A stretch of 64,000 bases of DNA from Coturnix japonica (lineage: Eukaryota > Chordata > Aves > Galliformes > Phasianidae), in the NCBI RefSeq assembly GCF_001577835.2, contig NC_029516.1:76488801-76552800 (forward strand), read 5' to 3'. Under the pieces are notes generated by a model. It saw nothing but the letters and a program-made list of their open reading frames with translations. It was not told the DNA's origin and searched no databases. The position numbers and the translations under genes are program-made. Below are positions 38,330-46,990 of the stretch, one piece after another. Position 1 is the first letter of the stretch. Each line of letters begins with the position of its first letter.

Positions 38330-38909
38330 GCATATTTTCGGGGCAGCCGCAGCGCTAACAACATCCTAATCACAACCTGCTGCGGACAAACACGGGTTCG
38401 TGCGACGGTGAGCACGGGAACAGCTGAGGCAGCAGAAACACCTTTTGGAGAGGCAGAAATGGGACAGGTGTGCCCTGCGAATACAGTTAACCGACCGGTG
38501 CGGTTGATGTTAAAAGCGAGTGCGAGATTGCGCTTGTGCTTAGTACAGGCACCACGCAGCTTCACCTCCGCGCTCTGCTGCGCTCCGCCTCCACCGCAGC
38601 ACGAAAACAAGGCGGCTTTCGTGCCTGCTCCCCGCTGGGCAGCCGCTGCGGGGTGACTCTGCCTGGCTGCGTGCCCCAGCCCCGTCCCGGGCGCGGCCGC
38701 GTCCCGCCTCCCCCCGCCGCCCTTACGGGAAGCGCGGCTCCGCCCGTGCCCGGGTCCGCCTCTGCCGTCGGGGCGGAGCCGCTATAAGCTCGGCGCTGTT
38801 GCCGCCGCCCGTCAGACCCCGTGTCCGCGTCGCTCGCTCAGCCCTGGACGTTCCCGTCTCCTCGCCGCCGCTCGCCGTTCTCCGCCGCCCGCCGCCCCGC
38901 GGCACCGCC
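38330..38909 (+). promoter_or_regulatory. NFKBIZ: NFKBIZ promoter: CpG island, TATA-like box, 5' leader
   Basis: GC content and CpG frequency rise sharply from about 38330 and stay high to about 39260. GC boxes (GGGGCGGAGCC at 38770) precede a TATA-like element TATAAG at 38783-38788. The expected start of transcription, about 28-30 bp on, falls at an initiator-like GTCAGAC near 38811-38817. That would give a 5' UTR of about 95 nt and no upstream ATG. The translation start has a strong context (CCGCCATGA). Confidence 0.65.
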
Positions 38910-41900
38910 ATGATCGTGGACAGCAGCCGGGACGCAGCGCCCGACGGCGACGGCGGGGCGCTCAGCAGCCCCATCAACCTCGCCTACTTCTACGGCGCCT
39001 CGCCCCACTCCAGCGAGGGCAGCTGCTCGCCGGCTCACTCCGCCCCGGGCTCGCCGGGCTCCGACTCGGACCTCTCGGTGAGCAGCCGCGGCGGCGGCCG
39101 GAGGGACGGCCGGGGAGGCGCCCGCCCCGCGCTGCAAGGTACGGCGGGGCCGGGGCTGCGGGGAGGGGACGTGGAGGCGGCCGCGGTTCCGCGCTCGGGT
39201 TCTTTCCCGACCTTTCGTCTGCGGGCGCTGGGCCGGTGAAGCTGGAGGAGACTCTCGGCTGCGACTTCGGGTGGCTTCCCACGGGCTCGTCTGCTTTCGT
39301 GAATGCCGCTCTTCGAAAGGGCTGACAATAGCAGGATACGGGGAAATGATTTTAAGTTGAAAGAGGGAAGATTTAGGTTGGATGTTAGGGGGAAGTTCTT
39401 CACTAGGAGAGTGGTTAGGTCCTGGAACAGGCTGCCCAGGGAGGTTGTGGATGCCCCGTCCTTGGAGGTGTTCAAGGCCAGGTTGGACGGGGCCCTGGGC
39501 AACCTGATCTAGTAAAGGTGTATGTTTGGTGGCCCTGCCAGGCAGGGGGGTTGGAACTACATGATCCTTGAGGTGCCTTCCAACCCGGGTCATTCTGTGA
39601 TTCTGTGAATGCCGACCCCGCGGCTTAAGCTCCGTCTTCCTTGTGCTCTCTCGACAGCAGAGCAGCACATGGGGGGAGGAAAACAGCACAGAGGGCCGTT
39701 CCAGGGGGTCCGCGTGAAGAACTCGGTGAAGGAGCTCCTGCTGCACTTCAGGAGCAGTAAGCAGATGTCCTCGGGCCCCGCTGCGGACGAAAACAAGGTA
39801 ATGAGCGTTTGTCAGGGCTGATACGATGGGGTTTAACCAGAACTGAGGTTGGTGAAGGAAGACACACGATAAAGCAGTTGTCGCATTTCTGGTGTTATCT
39901 GTTATGGATGGAGTTATGATTCTTCCTTTTCAATGCATGCTGTGGAAGGACTGAGCTGGGAGGAGATGGGTGCGACAGCTCCTGCGGGGTGGGGGGGCAC
40001 CTCAGACAGAGAAACAGAGAAAATGGGAAGCCTTATTTACGTTAAAGAGAGAAGCAAAATCTTGAGACCTCACTGGGGAAATGTTGTCTTCCTCTACGTT
40101 TTCATGAGTTCTGTGGTGTTGTAACAAATAGCTTATTAAAAAAGCCTTCATTAAAAAAAACACACTTGGTATTCATTTAAATTGCATAAAACTCTTTATG
40201 TTTCCTAACCTCAATTGAAAACAATTAAATTAGGGTTTGACTGCCCTGTGCTAGGATTATTCTAAGACACATTCAGTGCTTATAGAAGCAAAGCTCTGCT
40301 TTTGTTTGTTTTGTTTTCTTTGGAATAGCACGATAACGATCAAATAACCTGTTTTTGTTGGTTGTTTTTCTTTCCACCCCCCCCCCCCCCTCAAAAGGCA
40401 CAAGGAGGACTGGTGAACTACGAACCCTACACAGGTAAGAAAAAACAAACACCTGAACGTTTCTAAATACCCTGCAATAGTATTTTAAGAATAGATTGTA
40501 AGAGCAGTCTCTAAGAGGGTTTTAAATGCGTTTATTTATTGAGATATTTATTTATTTTAGCAGAGTTGAAGAGCATTCTAGGCCAGGGTGGCAAAAGAAA
40601 GGCTTCTGAGCTCCTTTCTGATGGACCTCCTTTCAAACGCCAAGTTAATATTCACCCACACCTCCTGGTAAGCTTGAAGTAGAATTCTCTTCTTTTCTCT
40701 GCCTGTTTTTCTGTAACCAGAAATGATGTCTTAAAACAAGACTTCTGACTCTGTGGGGCTTGTTTTGCTTCTTCTTCTGACAGACACCTCCCCAGACCCC
40801 GACCTCAATGGATAACGTGGAAGAAACGCATAAAAATGAACCAAAGCATGACAGCAGTTCTGATCTGCTTCAGAACATCATAAACATTAAGAACGAGTCC
40901 AGCCCTGTTTCCCTGAATACAGTGCAGGTTAGCTGGTTGCATGGTGTCTCCAGCCACAACTCACCTGGCGAGCAATACCACGACAGTCCTGGAACGCAGG
41001 CTTTTTCCCCACCCCAGAAGTACCAAGCATTCCAAGATCACACCTCTCAGAATATGCTCGATCCGCCTCAGCATTACCAGTTTCCTTCCTCGCAGAGCCA
41101 GGATTTGTCACAGAACTACACTTCGGATGCATCTCTGGAGTACAGGCCGTTTTCTGCCAGTGACCAGTCTCCAGGCTACCACCAGCATGCCTACGAGAGC
41201 CATGAACTGCAATATTGCCCGTCGCAAAGTTTCTCCTCCCTCCTGAATGACTCTGAAGGCTCAGAGAACATCTCTGCTCCCCTCCAGTCCTTGACCAGCG
41301 CCCACCCACAGGCTAACGTCAGCCCTCATGCTCAGAACTTCAGCCTGGCTCCCAGTAATGTCTGCGGTGGTCTTGAACGCAGTGTCTCTTTGGCCACTTT
41401 GAATGTCTCTCTACCACCCCAAAGTGTTGCCAGAAACACAACGCAGCTGGGCAAGTCGTTTTTCCAGTGGCAAGTGGAGCAGGAGGAAAACAAATTGGCT
41501 AACATCTCTCAAGACCAGTTCCTCGCGAAAGACTCGGATGGAGACACGTGAGTAGCCCTTATCTCACTGTTTCTGAAGTAAAAGGTTGGAGAACACTTCT
41601 GTTCAGGTTTTGGTGGACCACTGAGTTTTAGTGGAAGCTGTTTGTTACTGTTGCTTGTGTCACGAGTGCAGTGGTTTCACCAGTTGTGGTCTTGCTGATG
41701 GGCTGTGATGCACGCAGTTGCAGCATAGTAAGTAGATAAGATAGTTGTATCATCTCATTTCAGGTATTTATTAGATTATTATCTGGTAAATTGAGAGGAA
41801 AAAAGATTCTACTTTAGATGCTTTAAGTTGCCTTGGGAGGAAGGTGCCTGAGTATCCATCTTAGTCACTCAGATGAAGTCTGAAGCTGACAGTGTAAAGC

Positions 41901-44900
41901 CCTTCCCACAATGTACGTTTGGAATCGCTTGATGACTTGAGCCCTAGTCAGTGTGGTTATCTAATTGTTTTCCCTCTTTCCGCAGCTTCCTTCACATTGC
42001 TGTTGCCCAGGGCCGACGAGCTCTCTCCTACGTCCTTGCAAGGAAAATGGCTGCTCTGCATATGTTGGATATTAAAGAGCACAATGGCCAGGTGAGGTTT
42101 TCAAACTCTTCCCACCCGCTTTGTGCACCTGAGTGCTCTGATGTCTGGACCCCGAGGAAAATGTGGTGAAACACTTATTTAATATTAACACCGAGATTTA
42201 GTCTGCATACTAATATTAACCTTGAGCTATTAATACTTCTTGGGATCACCTTGAGCTGGTAACACTATACACTCGACTTTTGTCCTGGCTTCCTGGTATT
42301 CATAATCACTGCTTAAATAACACCGGGTAGTTAGGCTTTTTTATTTGTTTTAGTTGCTCTTTCCTGTTAGAGATCAGATGACTAATAGTTGAAATTTTCT
42401 TCTCAATGTTTGCAGAGCGCTTTCCAGGTTGCTGTGGCTGCCAACCAGCATCTCATTGTGCAGGATTTGGTTAGCCTGGGGGCTCAAGTCAACACCACAG
42501 ACTGCTGGGGTAGAACACCGTTGCATGTTTGTGCTGAGAAGGGGCATGCCCAGGTCCTTCAGGTGAGAATGAGGCAGACATAGCTCTGCCCTATCCATAG
42601 TTCTTAACTTGGGATTAGCAGTTTGGGAGGGCTACAAAAATACTGTGCCTCTTCTTATCTTTCTTCTGCGCTGCATTTTGATATGTCTTAGACTCTACGT
42701 TAACGGTTTTAAGTGAGGTTGACTCTTGCTGTAAGATTCCCACCAGTGAGTGATTAGGTAGTGTAGTATATGCAAACAATAAATAAGTCTTTAATACTAT
42801 TCCTGACTGCAACTTTGTTGCAGGCAAGACTGTATACAAGCTTGAGGAATCAGTATGTGGTTTGGGGTAGACCTAAATGCATATCTGTTCCCACATTTGT
42901 AGGCGATCCAAAAGGGAGCCATGGGAAGCAATCAATATGTGGACCTTGAGGCAACAAACTATGATGGTGAGTAGTTTGGGGTTTATAGCTACGGCTTACT
43001 GGGTGATACAGGGTTTTATAGCTGCTGTTGTAAATGTTATCCTGGGAGAAGAGCAATAAAATGGATTGTATCTTTGCCAGGTTCAAATTCACAATTAGAA
43101 TTGAAATTGCGTTGCAGTTGGCATATCCGTCAGATAAAAGCTTGGCTAGCCTCTGCCTGTTGAGATCTTTCCCTGTTCTCTCTTATGTATGATTGACGTG
43201 TTTGGCATGGAAAGGATAGATGATAATAGGCTATTGTTTAAAATGTGAGTGCCAGTGGCTTATTGGTGGATATAAAATGCAGTATCTCTAGTGCCAGAGA
43301 GCTGTTTTAACTGAACCTATTTTCCATGCAATAGATCTTCCTGAAGCGCATTCTCTAAAGAAGTATATTAAACAGAGATTCTTATGTGTTACTTAGAGTG
43401 ACTAACAGCCCCAGATCCTGATCTATTCAGGAGTAGTAGCCATTATTACTTAGAAATGTGGAAGCAAACAGCCAGTCAAGAATTCTTTATTATGTTCACT
43501 CGTTAATGTTGAATTTGTCATCTTAAGGTTTGACAGCCCTGCACTGCGCTGTTCTGGCCCATAATGCTGTGCTGCATGAACTACAGAACTGTCAGCCACC
43601 TCACTCCCCTGAGGTTCAGGAACTTCTGCTGAGAAACAAGAGCCTGGTGGAAACCATTAAGACTCTGATACAAATGGGAGCTTCTGTTGAAGCAAAAGTA
43701 AGTAGGGCAATTTTTGTGCAAAAAGCCAGATCCAAAATGTATGGAAGCAGATTGTGCCCCTTTCGTCTACACCCCATCTCAGCCTGCTTAACAGAGAGGA
43801 AGTAGACTCATTTGAAAGCTTCCTGAGCAACCTACAGCTTAATTTACCTAAGTGGAATAAGAATGTTGCATTTATTAAGAACAAGGTATTATCAATGCAA
43901 ATGAACCATGGGAAAAGGGAGGCGACAGTCTTAATTTCTGGATTAAGAATGATGCTGTGCCAGTCGAAATTGGTCGTGCCTTAAATTTAAGAATATGTTT
44001 GGAGTGTTGTAGTAATAGGGTGCTGAGGATAGACTGCTCTTCAACTGTAAATTGTTGTCAGATACTGCTTCCTGCCCAGGCTGACTTTCAGTGAAGTGTA
44101 TTATAAGTACTTCTGTTCAACCTTGTTTTCTTTTTTGGTAGGATCGCAAGAGCGGTCGTTCTGCTTTACATTTGGCAGCAGAGGAAGCGAATCTGGAGCT
44201 CATTCGTCTCTTCTTAGAGCTGCCCAATTGCCTCTCTTTTGTTAATGCAAAGGTAGGTAGATGTAATCCAAGATGCGTACGCCCTGTCACTGTGACTTGT
44301 ACTGCAACTCATGCCCCTCGCTGTTCTTTTTCCCATGGTGTTGCTTTGTCTTTTCCAGGCTTACAATGGCAACACAGCTCTGCATGTGGCTGCCAGCCTG
44401 CAGTATCGGGTGAGTCAGTTGGATGCAGTTCGCCTGCTAATGCGAAAGGGAGCTGATCCAAGTGCCAGAAATTTGGAAAACGAACAGCCAGTTCACTTGG
44501 TTCCTGATGGCCTTGTAGGAGAACAGGTAAAAAAAAAAAAAACATAGGTTAAAGCAACCCATCTTAAAAAACCCCGAACTCTTAGCCCTTATCCTTATCC
44601 AACACAAAAGTTCTCTCAATGTTTTCCAAGTTCTGAGCACTTGTTCCTTCTAGGGAAAAGTTCCAGCAGATGCTTTTTTCTTTAGGAATCTTTTCCTGTT
44701 AGGATCAGGATTAATATGCAGAGAACTGAAAATACAGATTTAATCTGTAGTTTTTTCCCCCCATCTCAGAAGCCTTTTCTTCCCCCCATGAAAATAGTAT
44801 TTAGAAGTATTTTCTCCATAGATGTGTAGCATATGGAAGATCATCTCCCTTATTGTGTTGACCTCAGTATGATAGAAGGTCACATTAGCAATTACAGCAA

Positions 44901-45563
44901 GCAATGAGAATAGCAGTTCTTAGGCCCAAATAACAGATGAAGAAATAGCGGTTCTACAAATATGTAACCAAAAAAGATGGCTTTTGAGCTAAGAAGCTAA
45001 TAACCTGAGTAATTCTGTTGGTTCAAGTCTTGTACAATGGGATCCATCCTGGTATAACTGAACTTGGAAGCTAGACTCAGATAAATGAAGAATGCGGAGT
45101 TTGCAGAATCACACAGAATGGCTCAGGTTGGAAGGGACTTCAAGGATCATGAAGCTCCAACTTTCCCTCCCACCCCCCACAGGCAGAGCCACCAACCTCC
45201 ACATTTAATACTAGACCAGGCTGCCCAGGGCCCCATCCAACCTGGCCTTGAACACCTCCAGGGATGGGGCATCCACAGCTTCTCTAGGCAGCCTGTTACA
45301 GCACCTCACCACTCCCATAGTAAAGAACTTCCCCTGACATCCAACCTAAATCTTCCTTCCTTCAACTTAAAAACCATTTCCTCTTATCATGCCATTATCT
45401 ATCCTGTAAAGAGTTGAGTTGGACCTCTAGTGTTGTTTTTTTGTTTGTTTTATGTTGGTTCTCTTTAGGATGATACATGCTAATGGTTTCGTCTTTTTCT
45501 TTTGTTTAGATAAGACGTATCCTAAAAGGGAAGACAGTTCAGCAGAGAGCGTCGCTGTTTTGA
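38910..45563 (+). CDS. NFKBIZ: NFKBIZ, NF-kappa-B inhibitor zeta (I-kappa-B-zeta)
   Basis: Coding exons are 38910-39138, 39658-39797, 40398-40434, 40561-40667, 40784-41547, 41986-42091, 42416-42562, 42903-42966, 43528-43697, 44142-44252, 44359-44526 and 45510-45563. All are GT-AG with matching phases, giving 698 residues; I recall 718 for human. Residues 1-76 are a Ser/Gly-rich N-terminus with NLAYFYGASP. About 88-110 is the OCA motif RGPFQGVRVKNSVKELLLH. A bipartite nuclear signal KRKASELLSDGPPFKR is at 147-162. About 170-425 is a Gln/Ser/Pro-rich region with LLQNIINIKNE. About 426-690 holds the ankyrin repeats (DGDTFLHIAVAQGRRALSYV, GRTPLHVCAEKGH, SALHLAAEEANLELIRLFL, GNTALHVAASLQYR). Family role: a nuclear atypical I-kappa-B that binds p50 homodimers and switches on secondary-response genes such as IL6 and LCN2 homologues. 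The OCA motif is shared with POU-factor co-activators. The gene appears intact. A second conserved Met at residue 81 could start the short isoform. Confidence 0.97.
39309..39604 (+). repeat. Young CR1 LINE in NFKBIZ intron 1 with 10-bp target duplication
   Basis: This 5'-truncated CR1 runs from 'ctcttcgaaagggctgaca' to a 3' end with ATTCTGTG repeats. GTGAATGCCG occurs at both edges (39299-39308 and 39605-39614), a perfect target-site duplication overlapping the CR1 tail. The element ends about 50 bp before the exon 2 acceptor. It differs by only about ten positions in 280 from the copy at 4780-5166. Confidence 0.92.
40377..40390. repeat. C14 homopolymer in the intron 2 acceptor
   Basis: A run of about 14 C forms the polypyrimidine tract just upstream of the 37-nt exon 3 (acceptor CTCAAAAG|GCA). 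Such runs are prone to length change. Confidence 0.85.
45088..45416 (-). repeat. CR1 LINE fragment in NFKBIZ intron 11
   Basis: Antisense CR1: 'agaatcacacagaatggctc' at its 3' terminus, then 'aggttggaagggacttcaag', 'ccagggatggggcatccaca' and 'ccaacctaaatcttccttcc'. It ends about 94 bp before the last coding exon. Moderately diverged. Confidence 0.9.
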
Positions 45564-45564
45564 G

Positions 45565-45705
45565 CTCCATGTTACTTGGAGTTAACCGTACACTCACTGT
45601 CAGTCAGGCAGTCCTAATGTATCTGTAAATAGACCATTTGCCAGGTGTTGGCAAATGTTAGTTGTTTCTATGAAACAAAAGTATTTTGTTCACTATCATA
45701 TAGTG
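45565..45705 (+). promoter_or_regulatory. NFKBIZ: Cluster of five RNA stem-loops (Regnase-1/Roquin-type)
   Basis: The pairings seen are as follows. CTCCA/TGGAG (45565-45581, 7-nt loop). ACTGTC/GGCAGT with one G-U pair (45596-45612, 5-nt loop). A perfect 9-bp stem CATTTGCCA/TGGCAAATG (45635-45657, loop GGTGT). A perfect 7-bp stem TTGTTTC/GAAACAA with triloop TAT (45662-45678). A 6-bp stem CACTAT/ATAGTG with triloop CAT (45691-45705). Pyrimidine-purine-pyrimidine triloops on short stems are the preferred targets of Regnase-1 and Roquin, which act on mammalian Nfkbiz mRNA. Confidence 0.7.
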
Positions 45706-45720
45706 GGTTATGTAAGGTTT

Positions 45721-45742
45721 GGGGAGAGGGGGGGTGGGGGGG
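45721..45742 (+). promoter_or_regulatory. NFKBIZ: G-quadruplex-capable run in the NFKBIZ 3' UTR
   Basis: GGGGAGAGGGGGGGTGGGGG and two more G follow the stem-loop cluster by 15 nt. At least four GGG blocks with 1-3 nt loops are available on the mRNA strand. Confidence 0.6.
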
Positions 45743-46990
45743 TGAAGCACACAAAAAAAACCCATAAAAGCCTAACAAACCAATTATTAAATTCCTCTGA
45801 GCAAATGGGAATGTTTCATTCCCAAGTATGTGGGACCTTTGCATGGATACCTGGATTTCATAGCTACAGCAAACTAACTCACGGACAAGGATGATCCTAT
45901 AGTCAGTCTTGTTTGGAGAGGGCTGATACGTGACATCACTGCAAAGTTTTTTGTTTGTGATAACACTTTAATATTAAGTGTAAGAGAAATACTTTTTTTC
46001 AAGTGGAAATTTTATTTATATGCCTTTGTGGCTTATTTCCAGTATCCTGTGCACAATTGTATATAAGTATTGGCGTTGTTGTACATTTGTATAGTTCGGA
46101 GCATCTATCAGTAGATTAGGAATTCGCTGATCTTGAACTTCTAAATCACATAGGAAATTTTGATACAGTACTGGTAGAAAAAGAACAGTTGAGATGGATT
46201 GTCCCTAGCATTGATGTGTTCATGCTCTTAGAGCTGTTAATAAAACATGAGCCATGCTCGTTCAGGGGACAGTATAATGGGTGGTTTTGTACCCAGCAGA
46301 GGGGTTTTCTTCTGTCTAGACAGTAGACTGAGGGACAGATATTGTGATTTATGTAGTGTATATAATGTCATACTTTAAGGATTGCAATCCTGATTCACTG
46401 AGATAATTAGTATGTACTTAGCTCTTGATGCATGTTGAAACCTCTCTTTGTTTGTTGTGATACCTAAATGTTTGTAAGCCCTGCTAATGTCAGTAGAACT
46501 TGAGCACATGCCTGAGTTGTCTGCCGAATTGGGCTCTAGTCTAGAGATTTAGCATTTTTCACCTAAGCAGAGTTAGTCCGTTTATGGCTTTACCTTATAG
46601 GTATTGTAGAGAGCCAATCAAAACTGATGTTTTTTTTTTTTTTTCTATTTTTAATAATTATAAATATTAATGCGAAATGTGTACTAATTATACTGTGTAC
46701 TTGTATTCTATTTGAGAAGAAAGCTTCCTCCTCTTGTCAATTTCAGAACGATCTACACTGGGCTGTAATCCCAGCAATATGTTCTCCTAGTTGTCTTTGC
46801 TCTTATCCTGTTCTTGCATCACACATGATTCTCTGCCATAGCTATTTAGTCTGACTGTGCTGTTGTGACGAAGTATGTCTTGTGGGCAAGCTAAATGGGA
46901 AAATCTAACGTGCTGAGGCTGAGCTGTGATGTGTTTCTTGAAGGGTTTAATGTATCTTGTGTTTGAATAAACATGTTAATTACACATTTT

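Larger units (their letters stand above)
28057..38330. other. Intergenic region upstream of NFKBIZ
   Basis: No exon is supported over about 10 kb and recognisable CR1 is nearly absent, unlike the flanks. It holds two perfect NF-kB-type decamers (30544-30553 and 33144-33153), an 8-bp-stem hairpin at 30493-30513 in a locally GC-rich patch (about 30480-30660), and several low-repeat blocks rich in homeobox-like TTAAT/ATTA motifs (about 36660-36860 and 37190-37400). It is a plausible enhancer-bearing upstream region for NFKBIZ, by position only. Confidence 0.45.
45564..46990 (+). other. NFKBIZ: NFKBIZ 3' untranslated region
   Basis: The UTR starts after the TGA at 45561-45563. Two AATAAA signals exist, 46239-46244 and 46966-46971; the second, followed by a T/GT-rich stretch, is the likely main end, giving about 1.4 kb. 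It contains a cluster of stem-loops at 45565-45705, a G-rich run at 45721-45742, an AU-rich nonamer TTATTTATA at 46012-46020, and two Pumilio-type TGTATATA octamers (46058-46065 and 46357-46364). Together these suggest heavy post-transcriptional control, as known for the mammalian gene. Confidence 0.75.

Noticed and set aside
38838-39746. 302-codon open frame on the minus strand across NFKBIZ exon 1, the CR1 and exon 2
   Set aside because: It is antisense to a GC-rich coding exon and a CR1, rich in Arg/Pro/Ala from CpG sequence, with no domain. It is a shadow of known features.
45085-45417. 110-codon frame in NFKBIZ intron 11
   Set aside because: It is translated antisense CR1, not a gene.
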